From Clostridia bacterium (GTDB lineage Bacteria > Bacillota > Clostridia > Oscillospirales > UBA644): a stretch of DNA of 16,170 nt. The notes beneath the pieces are model-generated. The model ran no database searches and was not told the DNA's origin. It saw only the letters and a program-made list of their open reading frames with translations. The DNA is taken from contig JAFPBP010000066.1 of assembly GCA_017424085.1 (NCBI GenBank), positions 1-16,170 on the forward strand, in the 5' to 3' direction. The position numbers were made by a program, and so were the translations under genes. Below, piece by piece: positions 1-6,666 of this stretch (within the stretch, counting starts at the first letter, position 1; every line of letters starts with the position of its first letter).

Positions 1-830
1 ACGTCGGTGCAGAAGATCGCACCTTGACGGAGAAGAAGATTGGTTCCCGTATTGACCTGCTCCGTTGCGGCTGTGGGTACGGCGAACAGAGATCGGTTTT
101 GCTCGATGGCGTAGCGTGCGGTGATCATGGATCCGCTTCTCTCGGGGCATTCCACCACCACAACTCCGTCGGACAATCCGCTGATGATGCGGTTTCTTCG
201 GGGGAAGTTTGCTCCCAGCGGCGGGGTTCCGGGCAGATATTCCGAAATCAGACCACCCTTCTTCAGAAGATGATCGTACAGGGCTTGGTTTGCTTTGGGG
301 TAGACCACGTCCACGCCGCAGCCCAATACCGCATAGGTCGGCTTTCCCTTCAGAAGGGAGCCCTTGTGCACGTAGGTGTCGATCCCGTTTGCCATGCCGC
401 TGACGACCTGAAAGCCCGACATGGAGATGGAGCCCGACAGGCTTGCCGCAAGACCTGCGGCGGCACGGCTGCACCGTCTCGTCCCAACGATTCCGACCGT
501 GGGAAGACTGGGTAGAGGATAGGAGCCTAAGACGAACAGGGCAAGGGGCGGATCGTCGATCTCCCGCAGGAGCGGAGGATAGGCGGCGTCGGGGTAGCAG
601 ACGATCTCAATGCCGCGCCTTCGACAGTCCTCCAGCATAGCTTTTGCCTGAGACAGATCCTTATTCGCAAAAAATTCAGCGTCCTTTTTCCCCACGTGCG
701 AGGCAAGCTCCTCGGGCGCGGCGTAATATACTTCCTTGGCGCTCATTTCCTTGATCAGCGTGTAGTTGCGGGCGGAGCATTGCTTGCCCGACAGGATCAT
801 CCAAAGGGTATATACCGCTTGCTCGGTCAA
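1..830 (-). CDS. dprA: DNA processing protein DprA/Smf, partial (C-terminus beyond left edge)
   Basis: DprA is a cytoplasmic Rossmann-fold protein that binds incoming single-stranded DNA and loads RecA during natural transformation. About 276 codons are visible and no stop is reached. The core motifs are all readable: VGIVGTRRCS, SGMANGID, AVLGCGVDVVYP, GLISEYLPGT, FPRRNRIISGLSDGVVVVE, SGSMITARYAIEQ and the FAVP strand. These match the DprA fold in order. The arginine-rich FPRRNRIISG segment is the DNA-binding signature. A roughly 90-residue N-terminal helical part precedes the fold. The start is a TTG at 828-830, chosen because a strong Shine-Dalgarno lies 5-8 nt upstream and no better start is in frame. 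The gene begins 22 nt after the RNA methyltransferase stop, so it is probably the last or a late gene of the ktrB operon. An oddity is SGMANGIDTYVH, where family members usually have SGLARGIDxxAH. The family call is secure, but whether this organism is competent cannot be told. Confidence 0.95.
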   Translation of the reverse strand, partial: MTEQAVYTLWMILSGKQCSARNYTLIKEMSAKEVYYAAPEELASHVGKKDAEFFANKDLSQAKAMLEDCRRRGIEIVCYPDAAYPPLLREIDDPPLALFVLGSYPLPSLPTVGIVGTRRCSRAAAGLAASLSGSISMSGFQVVSGMANGIDTYVHKGSLLKGKPTYAVLGCGVDVVYPKANQALYDHLLKKGGLISEYLPGTPPLGANFPRRNRIISGLSDGVVVVECPERSGSMITARYAIEQNRSLFAVPTAATEQVNTGTNLLLRQGAIFCTD

Positions 831-835
831 CGGAA

Positions 836-846
836 CCTCCTCCTTT
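836..846 (-). promoter_or_regulatory. Ribosome binding site of dprA (sets TTG start)
   Basis: On the minus strand this reads AAAGGAGGAGG, two overlapping AGGAGG cores that end 8 and 5 nt before the TTG at 828-830. The strong site supports the rare start codon. Confidence 0.8.
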
Positions 847-852
847 CGCAGG

Positions 853-1593
853 TTATCTCAGGGCGTAGATCATAATGGATGCCGCGCTTGCGGCGTTCAG
901 GGAGTTGATGGGGTTGCTCATGGGAATATATACGGTTTTCGACGCCGCCTTCAGCAGGTGCGGGCTGATGCCCTGCCCCTCGCTTCCGATGACGATCGCT
1001 CTCTTTTCGCCGAACTTCAATTCCTCGGGGGGAACTGCGGAGGGGTCCAGTGCTGTGGCGAAGACCGAAAAGCCATCCTTCTTCAACTGCTCAAACAGTG
1101 CCGCTCCGTCGGGCTCCTGTTCGATGTGACAGGATCGGAAGGCTCCCGCCGTGGACATCAGCGTTTTTGCCGACCAAGGGTTTGCACAGCCGGGGAGCAG
1201 GATCACTCCGAATCCGAAGGCGTAGGCGGTGCGGATCACCGTTCCCACGTTCCCCGGGTCCTGAACCCGATCGAGAATGACCAGCTTATCGGGGCGGGTG
1301 GTTTCGTTCCGTTGAACGGTGCAGGCAATGGTCTGAGGGGAAACGGCGGCACAGATCTTGTTCATCGCCCCCTCGGACAGACGGTATCCTGTCACGGTTT
1401 CGGGGAGGGATGAAAGAAACGCCGCATGCTTTTCGGGGTCTGTTGTAAAAACCTCCAGCACGCATTCGGGGGGCAATTCCTCCACGAAGCGGGTCCCCTC
1501 AATGAAGAAGCGCTCCCGCGTGGGATCCCTGCGTACTTGGGCGATCTGCTTTAACAGAGGGTTGTTTGCCGAGGAGATCTCTTTCAGAATCAT
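853..1593 (-). CDS. TrmH/SpoU-family RNA 2'-O-methyltransferase
   Basis: This 246-residue protein should transfer a methyl group from S-adenosylmethionine to a ribose 2'-OH of rRNA or tRNA. Residues 1-95 look like the SpoU substrate-binding domain (NPLLKQIAQVRRDPTRERFF, then IEGTRFVEEL). Residues 104-246 are the SPOUT knot fold with all three signature motifs: LDRVQDPGNVGTVIRTA (about 107-123, with Asn115 and Arg121), IGSEGQGIS (202-210) and IPMSNPINSLNAASAASI (223-240). The ATG at 1593 overlaps the ktrA stop in an ATGA arrangement, so translation is probably coupled. The length fits RlmB or TsnR-like enzymes, but the target nucleotide cannot be read from sequence, so I give no symbol. Its place between potassium uptake genes and dprA suggests co-transcription only, not a shared pathway. 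Confidence 0.93.
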   Translation of the reverse strand: MILKEISSANNPLLKQIAQVRRDPTRERFFIEGTRFVEELPPECVLEVFTTDPEKHAAFLSSLPETVTGYRLSEGAMNKICAAVSPQTIACTVQRNETTRPDKLVILDRVQDPGNVGTVIRTAYAFGFGVILLPGCANPWSAKTLMSTAGAFRSCHIEQEPDGAALFEQLKKDGFSVFATALDPSAVPPEELKFGEKRAIVIGSEGQGISPHLLKAASKTVYIPMSNPINSLNAASAASIMIYALR

Positions 1594-2234
1594 TTCAGCA
1601 TCCTCGCAATGTTCGAAGACATGCCGATGACCATGACGAGATCACGGGCGGTGAAGCGGTAATCGGGAAGGATCCCCGTATCCAGAAAATCGGAGCCGGG
1701 CTTGCGCATGCCGATGACGTTGACGCCGTAATTGACGCGCACGTTCAACTCCCGCAGGGATTTTCCCACCCAGCTGTCGGGAGCGTTGACCTCCACGATG
1801 GATTGGTCTCCGCTCAGAGGAATGAAATCCAGAAGGTCGGAGGAGAATTTACGAGCCACCCGATCTCCCATATCGATCTCGGGGCAGACGATGTAATCGG
1901 CTCCGATGCGGCGAAGGAGACGGGAATGGGTCTCGTCGTAGGATTGACAAATGATGTGCTTTGCGCCCATTTCCTTGACCAGCGTGGTGATCAGGGCGCT
2001 TTTGCTGATATCCTCGGAGATGGAGACGATCACGTGATCGTAGGCGGGAATATCCAGCGCCTTCAGCAGGCGCTCGTCCAGACAGTCTCCCTGCCGTACG
2101 TCCACCTCGTCCGCAATGCGGTCTACCTTTTCCATGTCGATGTCAACCGCAAGGACCTCCTCGCCCAGGCGCACCAGCTTGCGGGCGATTTCTCTGCCGA
2201 ATTGGCTCAGTCCGATGATCAGAAACGAATGCAT
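1590..2234 (-). CDS. ktrA: Potassium uptake regulatory subunit KtrA (RCK protein)
   Basis: This is the cytoplasmic gating subunit of the Ktr potassium transporter. Its octameric ring binds ATP/ADP through an N-terminal RCK domain, and in Bacillota the C-terminal RCK_C domain often binds c-di-AMP. The 214-residue length and single RCK_N plus RCK_C layout match KtrA, not the doubled TrkA of about 450 residues. Visible features are the glycine-rich loop IIGLSQFG (6-13), Asp31 at the end of strand 2 in VLAVDID, IGADYIVCPEIDMG (110-123), which closely resembles the Bacillus KtrA segment, and an RCK_C region from about 140 to 206. I chose the ATG at 2234 because AAAGGAG lies 9 nt upstream; the frame stays open further upstream only inside ktrB. 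The gap to ktrB is 14 nt, and the stop overlaps the next gene by 4 nt. Confidence 0.94.
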   Translation of the reverse strand: MHSFLIIGLSQFGREIARKLVRLGEEVLAVDIDMEKVDRIADEVDVRQGDCLDERLLKALDIPAYDHVIVSISEDISKSALITTLVKEMGAKHIICQSYDETHSRLLRRIGADYIVCPEIDMGDRVARKFSSDLLDFIPLSGDQSIVEVNAPDSWVGKSLRELNVRVNYGVNVIGMRKPGSDFLDTGILPDYRFTARDLVMVIGMSSNIARMLK

Positions 2235-2248
2235 ATACAATATCTCCT

Positions 2249-3619
2249 TTAACCGATGAGGATATCCCCTTCGGGGTAGCGTAAGGTGTTGCGCCGCTTG
2301 CGGCGGTCGGTGAGAAGGGCGTAGGATACGGTGAGCATCCCCACACGCCCAAGGTACATGAGCAGAATATCGATGATCTTCGAGAAGAGGGAAAGGGTCG
2401 GCGTGACCGACATGGAAAGCCCTACCGTCGCAAAGGCGGAGGTGCATTCAAACATGGCTTCCATAAAGGAGACGTCGGGCTCTGCCACGTTAATGGCGAC
2501 CGATCCCGCAAGCACGAGGATCAGGGGGAAGAACAGCAGGGTCAGCGCACGGTTCACCGTGTCGGCGGAGATGCGCTTCTTGAACAGGGTCGCATCCTTT
2601 TCGCCACGGAGCACCGATTTCATCGCCGCTCCCAGCACTGCCACCGTGGTGACCTTGACGCCGCCGCCCGTGGAGCCCGAGGAGGCACCGATGAACATGA
2701 GGATGATGATCAGAACCTGCGTCGATTCGGTGGTTGCCGCAAGGTCGATGGAGTTGAAGCCCGCCGTTCTGGGCGCCACCGATTGGAAGAAGGATGCCAG
2801 AAGCTTATTCCGCAGAGACAGCTCTCCCAAGGTCTCGGGGTTGGTATATTCCAGCGTGAAGATCAGAACCGTTCCCAAAAGGATCAGAGATCCCGAGACG
2901 ATCAGAACGGTCTTGGAAAACAGACTGAGCTTTTTCCAGGAATGGTTGGTATAAAGATCCTCCCAGACCAAAAAACCCAAGCCTCCCAAAATGATCAGCC
3001 CCGACAAGGTCAGGTTGACCACAAGATCGTCGGAATATGCCGTAACGGAGCTGAAGGGTTGGATCGTTCCGAACAGGTCAAAGCCTGCATTGCAGAATGC
3101 CGAGATGGAGGTGAAGACGCCTCTCCAGACGCCCCCCGCGAAGCCGAAATCGGGAATGAATCGGGCGGAGAGAATGATGGCGCCCGCCCCTTCAAAGGCG
3201 GCGGTTCCCGCAAGCACGTGCTTCATGGTTTGCGTTGCGGTCTGATAGTCCGAGGTATTCAGCGCTTCTGCGATCTGCTTGCGATCGGAAACGGTTCCGT
3301 TTCGCTTCAGCAGAAGCACCAGCGCCGATCCGAGGGTCATGAATCCCAAGCCTCCTACCTGGATCATGCAAAGGATCACCGCCTGCCCGAACAGGGACCA
3401 ATGGGTCGCCGTATCGTAGACGATCAGCCCCGTGATGCAGGTTGCCGAGGTTGCGGTGAGAAGCGCGTCCTCAAAGGGGGTTGAGATCCCCTCGGCAGAG
3501 GAGACGGGAAGGGTCAGAAGGATCGCGCCCGTGAGGATGATCAGAGCAAATCCGACGGCAAGAAGACGGTACAGATTGGGCTTGCGCCGATTCCGCTCCT
3601 TCGGTGCGATGGATTTCAC
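2249..3619 (-). CDS. ktrB: Potassium uptake membrane subunit KtrB (TrkH family)
   Basis: This integral membrane protein of 456 residues has four M1-P-M2 repeats that form the potassium pathway of a Ktr system, usually sodium-dependent. The four pore-loop/filter segments are visible in order: TSATCITGL (about 56-64), SAFCNAGFD, SVAPRTAGFN and TSAFATVGLS, each with the filter glycine. GASSGSTGGGVKV is the conserved glycine-rich loop of the D3M2 helix that acts as an intramembrane gate in KtrB. The N-terminus is a short basic cytoplasmic tail and the C-terminus is arginine-rich. The start is GTG at 3617-3619, with AGGAGG 9 nt upstream; an ATG between them opens only a three-codon frame. It heads the operon, with a consensus promoter 41 nt upstream of the start. 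The length fits KtrB better than TrkH (about 480). Confidence 0.95.
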   Translation of the reverse strand: MKSIAPKERNRRKPNLYRLLAVGFALIILTGAILLTLPVSSAEGISTPFEDALLTATSATCITGLIVYDTATHWSLFGQAVILCMIQVGGLGFMTLGSALVLLLKRNGTVSDRKQIAEALNTSDYQTATQTMKHVLAGTAAFEGAGAIILSARFIPDFGFAGGVWRGVFTSISAFCNAGFDLFGTIQPFSSVTAYSDDLVVNLTLSGLIILGGLGFLVWEDLYTNHSWKKLSLFSKTVLIVSGSLILLGTVLIFTLEYTNPETLGELSLRNKLLASFFQSVAPRTAGFNSIDLAATTESTQVLIIILMFIGASSGSTGGGVKVTTVAVLGAAMKSVLRGEKDATLFKKRISADTVNRALTLLFFPLILVLAGSVAINVAEPDVSFMEAMFECTSAFATVGLSMSVTPTLSLFSKIIDILLMYLGRVGMLTVSYALLTDRRKRRNTLRYPEGDILIG

Positions 3620-3659
3620 AACGTCATTCCTCCTGTCGGTTCAAAATTGACTACTATAT

Positions 3660-3688
3660 ATAATAGCATTAAATTTTGCTTCTGTCAA
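3660..3688 (-). promoter_or_regulatory. Sigma-A promoter of the ktrB-ktrA-rRNA methyltransferase-dprA operon
   Basis: On the minus strand there is a perfect -35 TTGACA (complement of 3683-3688), a 17-nt spacer, and a -10 TATTAT (complement of 3660-3665). The flanks are AT-rich. It lies 41 nt upstream of the ktrB GTG start. Confidence 0.85.
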
Positions 3689-3832
3689 GTCCCTGGGGGA
3701 AAAAAGAAAAAATCTCATAAGAATTTCGCTTTTCTGCAACATACAGTTTAATAAAATTTTGGAGTTTTCTTGCAGTTCTCTCCGTTTGTCCCGCGCAAGA
3801 GGTGGATTGTCCGTTTTATTGGACGGGGCTTG

Positions 3833-3841
3833 TGGTATAAT
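3833..3841 (+). promoter_or_regulatory. Extended -10 promoter of the macro-domain gene
   Basis: TGGTATAAT is a perfect TGN-TATAAT extended -10 element (TATAAT at 3836-3841). No good -35 box sits at 16-18 nt, which is common for extended -10 promoters. It lies 22 nt before the chosen start. Two interleaved 4-bp inverted repeats just upstream (GTCC/GGAC and CCGT/ACGG around 3819-3835) could be an operator, but they are short. Confidence 0.7.
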
Positions 3842-3863
3842 ACGGATAAAAGGAGGGATGAAT

Positions 3864-4316
3864 ATGGCATTTGAAATCGTGACCGTTCCGCTTCTTTCCC
3901 TGCCCGCAGAGGCGGTGGTGAATCGGGCAAACGTGGGACTGCAGTACGCCTCGGGGCTTTGCGCCGAGATCTTTGACGCGGCGGGCAAGCTTCCGTTGCA
4001 GCGGGCATGCTGTGTCATCGGCGGCTGTGCGGTGGGGGACGCCGTTGTGACCGAGGGCTTTTCCCTGAAGGCAAAATATATCATCCACGCCGTACCTCCC
4101 CGCTGGTGCGGCGGAAAATACGGGGAGGATGCACTGCTTGCCGCCTGCTATGAAAGTGCGTTGAAGCGGGCTCTGGAGCTGCCCATCGGATCTGTGGCGT
4201 TTCCTCTCCTATCCCAAGGTCTTTGCGGCTATCCCACCGATCGGGGGCTGGCGGTGGCGCGCTCGGTGCTTTCCTCGGTGGAAAACGATCTGACCGTTTA
4301 TCTGACTCTGGCGTGA
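3864..4316 (+). CDS. Divergent macro-domain protein (ADP-ribose binding/hydrolase-like)
   Basis: This small cytoplasmic protein of 150 residues consists of one macro domain. Macro domains bind ADP-ribose and many remove ADP-ribose or O-acetyl groups. Visible landmarks are AEAVVNRAN (15-23, in place of the usual DAIVNAAN, with both asparagines kept), DAAG (38-41), an IIHAVPPRW strand (73-81, usual form IHxVGPxW), and VAFPLLSQGLCGYP (111-124, usual form AFPxISTGxYGYP). The glycine-rich GGGGV loop that closes over the distal ribose is replaced by QYASGLCAEIF. The N-terminus is also short. I chose the second ATG (3864) because AGGAGG is 7 nt from it but only 1 nt from the in-frame ATG at 3858. 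The fold call is good; activity is uncertain because the loop is altered. It stands alone with its own promoter, divergent from ktrB. Confidence 0.85.
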   Translation: MAFEIVTVPLLSLPAEAVVNRANVGLQYASGLCAEIFDAAGKLPLQRACCVIGGCAVGDAVVTEGFSLKAKYIIHAVPPRWCGGKYGEDALLAACYESALKRALELPIGSVAFPLLSQGLCGYPTDRGLAVARSVLSSVENDLTVYLTLA

Positions 4317-4352
4317 GATTGTAACAAAAAACGCAACGTTCGGGGGAAGGTC

Positions 4353-4381
4353 TTGCAATCGCCGCGGTTTTATGCGATAAT
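4353..4381 (+). promoter_or_regulatory. Sigma-A promoter of the Gfo/Idh/MocA oxidoreductase gene
   Basis: A -35 TTGCAA (4353-4358), a 17-nt spacer and a -10 GATAAT (4376-4381) with a TGC extension just upstream form a good sigma-A promoter. A 7-bp inverted repeat, AGGTCTT (4348-4354) and AAGACCT (4391-4397), brackets the promoter and may be an operator. The leader is about 30 nt long and ends in GAGAGGA before the ATG. Confidence 0.8.
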
Positions 4382-4420
4382 AAACGCAGAAAGACCTGCT
4401 GAAAAGAGAGGAAATGCGTT

Positions 4421-5440
4421 ATGTTAAAGGTTGCAATTCTCGGTTACGGCGGCATCGCCCGCTCTCACCGCAAGGGCTACGAGCTTCTGGCGGCGAAGGG
4501 CGCCCCCGTGGATCTGGTCGCCCTCTGCGATATCGATCCCGAGCAGTTTACAAAGCTCGTTACCATCAATCAGGGTGGCTCCGATCAGGGAGCAAAGAAG
4601 GAATACCGAACCTACACCGATCTGGAAGAAATGCTGGCGAAGGAAGAGCTGGACGTGATCGACATCTGCCTTCCCACCTATCTTCATTGCGAATATGCGG
4701 TCAAGCTTCTGAAGCGGGGCTATCACGTGCAGAGCGAAAAGCCCATGGGCTTGAATCCCGCCCAATGCGCCGAAATGCTGAAGGCTGCGGAGGAGAGCGG
4801 CAAAAAGCTGATGGTTGGCATGTGCCTGCGCTTCGATTGCTATTACGAATATCTGAAGGACCTTGTGGACAGCGAAAAATACGGCAAGGTCACAAGCGCC
4901 GTATTCGAGCGTCTCAGCGGACTTCCCCGCTGGGGCTATCAGGGCTGGTTCCGTGATTACAACCGCTCCGGCGGAGTGGCGCTGGATATGCACATTCACG
5001 ACGTGGATATGATCCGTTACCTGTTCGGCGAGCCCAAGGCGGTCAGCGCTCTTGCGTTGGACGGAGAGGTCAAATGCACCACCATTCACAGCCGCTTCTG
5101 CTACGACGATAAGATCATTTTCGCCGTGGGCGATTGGGGACAGAGCAGCTCCTGCAAGTTCTCCGCAGGGTATCGGGTCAACTTTGAAAAGGCGACCGTG
5201 ATCCTTCGGGACGGCGTTCTTACCGTTTGCCCCGAGGAGGGTGAGCCCTTTATTGCCTCCGAGCAGGAATCCTTCGTCAAGACTCACCACATGGCGGAGG
5301 AGATCGAATTCTTTGCTCACACCATTCTGGGCGATCGGGAAAACGATCGCAATCAGCCCTCCGACGCCGCAGGAAGCGTTGCTCTTGTTGCAAAGCTCAT
5401 GGAGAGCGCCGAAAACAACGGTGCCTACGTGATGCTCTGA
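4421..5440 (+). CDS. Gfo/Idh/MocA-family NAD(P)-dependent oxidoreductase
   Basis: This is a cytoplasmic sugar or polyol dehydrogenase-like enzyme of 339 residues, the usual length of the family. Residues 1-120 form the Rossmann dinucleotide domain: AILGYGGIA (5-13) is the nucleotide-binding loop, CDID (36-39) ends strand 2, and SEKPMG (105-110) holds the catalytic lysine Lys107 of the EKP motif. The C-terminal sheet domain starts near 125 and contains GGVALDMHIHDVDMIRYLFG (184-203), whose His193-Asp194 pair matches the family's active-site HD/HV motif. The ATG at 4421 has GAGAGG 9 nt upstream. It has its own promoter and a terminator 60 nt after the stop, so it is probably monocistronic. No sugar transporter or kinase is adjacent, so the substrate cannot be inferred. 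Confidence 0.93.
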   Translation: MLKVAILGYGGIARSHRKGYELLAAKGAPVDLVALCDIDPEQFTKLVTINQGGSDQGAKKEYRTYTDLEEMLAKEELDVIDICLPTYLHCEYAVKLLKRGYHVQSEKPMGLNPAQCAEMLKAAEESGKKLMVGMCLRFDCYYEYLKDLVDSEKYGKVTSAVFERLSGLPRWGYQGWFRDYNRSGGVALDMHIHDVDMIRYLFGEPKAVSALALDGEVKCTTIHSRFCYDDKIIFAVGDWGQSSSCKFSAGYRVNFEKATVILRDGVLTVCPEEGEPFIASEQESFVKTHHMAEEIEFFAHTILGDRENDRNQPSDAAGSVALVAKLMESAENNGAYVML

Positions 5441-5471
5441 GCCTCCGCTTTTTAAGAATCATTTGAATCAA

Positions 5472-5663
5472 TACAATCCTTCCACCGCTTCGCGGTCCCC
5501 CTCCCTTTACACAAGGGAGGCTTTTTTTTGTGCGGTTTGTAACGCTTTTTCGTTGTTCAAGAGCGGCTCTCGGATAGTGAAATAATAGAAAATTCGCGCA
5601 CAGAAGCAAGGCTCCCTTGTGTAAAGGGAGCTGGCTTGCCGCAGGCAAGACTGAGGGATTGTA
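5472..5663. repeat. Inverted pair of hairpin repeats (REP/MITE-like element, 192 bp)
   Basis: Two related arms face each other: 5472-5534 and 5597-5663. Each begins at its outer end with TACAATCC, followed by a small hairpin and then the hairpin CTCCCTT-TACAC-AAGGGAG, and ends near GTGCG. The outer small hairpin differs in sequence between arms (ACCGC-TTC-GCGGT on the left, CTTGCC-GCA-GGCAAG on the right), but the pairing is kept, which argues that the fold is under selection. The centre (5535-5596) is unique, AT-rich, and codes for nothing I can see. The ends read TA-CAATCC and GGATTG-TA, consistent with a TA target duplication. From memory, similar CTCCCTTTACACAAGGGAG hairpins are scattered in intergenic DNA of gut Clostridia. 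It could be two separate REP units or one non-autonomous transposon. Confidence 0.75.
5500..5529 (+). terminator. Rho-independent terminator after the oxidoreductase gene
   Basis: The hairpin CCTCCCTT (5500-5507), loop TACAC, AAGGGAGG (5513-5520) is followed after one C by eight Ts (5522-5529). It lies about 60 nt past the plus-strand stop and is part of the left repeat arm, so the mobile-type repeat appears to serve as the terminator. Confidence 0.85.
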
Positions 5664-5690
5664 CGGAACAAAAAGATACTTTTAGGGGAC

Positions 5691-5745
5691 ATCAAATAAC
5701 TGAAAGAACCGACGGTGTATCCGTCGGTTCTTTCAGTTATTTGAT
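5691..5745 (-). terminator. Perfect 25-bp inverted repeat, likely bidirectional terminator of metA
   Basis: Arms 5691-5715 and 5721-5745 are exact reverse complements around the loop TGTAT. The inner GC-rich stem AACCGACGG/CCGTCGGTT is followed on either strand by T-rich sequence (CTTTCAGTTATTTG), giving a terminator for minus-strand metA and possibly a backup for the plus strand. The outer part of the right arm contains the last two metA codons and its TAA stop. Confidence 0.85.
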
Positions 5746-6654
5746 TGTCGAAATGTCGTAAGGCGTGGTTTGGTAAACGAAATAGTTGAGCCAGTTGGAG
5801 TAGAGCAGATTTGCATGGCTTCTCCAGCGGACGATGGGCTCAAGGCTGGGATCGTCGTCGGGGAAATAGTGCTTGGGGACCTTGGGATTGATGCCTGCGT
5901 TCAGATCGCGGAGGTATTCGTTGCGCAGGGTCTCTCCGTCGTATTCCGAATGCCCCGTGATGAAGATCTGCTTTCCGTTGGGGGTGGTGATGGCGTAGAT
6001 ACCCGCCTCGTCGGAGGAGGCAACGATCCGCAGGTTTTCCACCTTCTCCACGTCCTTCCGTGCCACGGTGGTGTTGCGGGAGTGGGGAACCCAGAAGGCA
6101 TCGTCGAAGCCCCGCAGAAGGATGGAGCGGGAGTAGTCCTTTTTATGCTCAAAGACTCCCGACATCTTTTCGGGCAGGGGGATCTTGGGAACGCCGTAGT
6201 GATAGTACAGTCCCGCCTGCGCCCCCCAGCAAATGTGGAAGGTGGAGGTGACGTTGGTCTTCGACCATTCCATGATCTCGCAAAGCTCGTCCCAATAGTC
6301 CACCTCTTCGAAGGGCAACTGCTCCACGGGGGCTCCCGTGATGATCATGCCGTCGAATTTCTGACCCTTCACAGCGTCAAAGGTCTTGTAAAACTCGGTC
6401 AGATGGCTGGCAGAGGTGTTTTTGGACTGATGAGATTTTGTGTGGATCAGCTCTAATTCCACCTGCAGAGGAGAGTTCCCCAAAAGGCGGGAAAGCTGGG
6501 TCTCGGTGGCGATCTTGGTGGGCATCAGGTTGAGCAGGAGAATTTTCAGGGGACGAATGTCCTGGGTGATGGCACGGGTCTCGGTCATCACGAAAATATT
6601 CTCGTCTGCCAGGGTCTTGACCGCAGGCAGCTTATCGGGAATTCGAATGGGCAT
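5737..6654 (-). CDS. metA: Homoserine O-acetyltransferase, MetA type
   Basis: MetA activates homoserine by acylation in methionine synthesis, in the cytoplasm. The 305-residue length is typical. The catalytic triad known from the family falls exactly where expected: Cys142 in FHICWGAQAG, His235 and Glu237 in ITGHSEYDG. Residue 111 is Glu (GAPVEQLPFEEVDYW), as in the Bacillus cereus enzyme, whereas the succinyl-CoA-using E. coli enzyme has Gly there. I therefore infer acetyl-CoA use despite the common 'succinyltransferase' label. MetY, which uses O-acetylhomoserine, ends 12 nt upstream, and this pairing supports the call. metA is the last gene of the operon, and its final two codons and stop lie in a 25-bp terminator palindrome. 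Confidence 0.97.
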   Translation of the reverse strand: MPIRIPDKLPAVKTLADENIFVMTETRAITQDIRPLKILLLNLMPTKIATETQLSRLLGNSPLQVELELIHTKSHQSKNTSASHLTEFYKTFDAVKGQKFDGMIITGAPVEQLPFEEVDYWDELCEIMEWSKTNVTSTFHICWGAQAGLYYHYGVPKIPLPEKMSGVFEHKKDYSRSILLRGFDDAFWVPHSRNTTVARKDVEKVENLRIVASSDEAGIYAITTPNGKQIFITGHSEYDGETLRNEYLRDLNAGINPKVPKHYFPDDDPSLEPIVRWRSHANLLYSNWLNYFVYQTTPYDISTIK

Positions 6655-6666
6655 GGGGTACCTCCG

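Noticed and set aside
24..515. A 163-codon plus-strand frame at the left edge
   Set aside because: It lies opposite an uninterrupted DprA frame with all family motifs.
3615..3630. A three-codon ATG-ACG-TTG-TGA minicistron overlapping the ktrB start
   Set aside because: It is too short to weigh against chance, although it could in principle affect initiation at the GTG.
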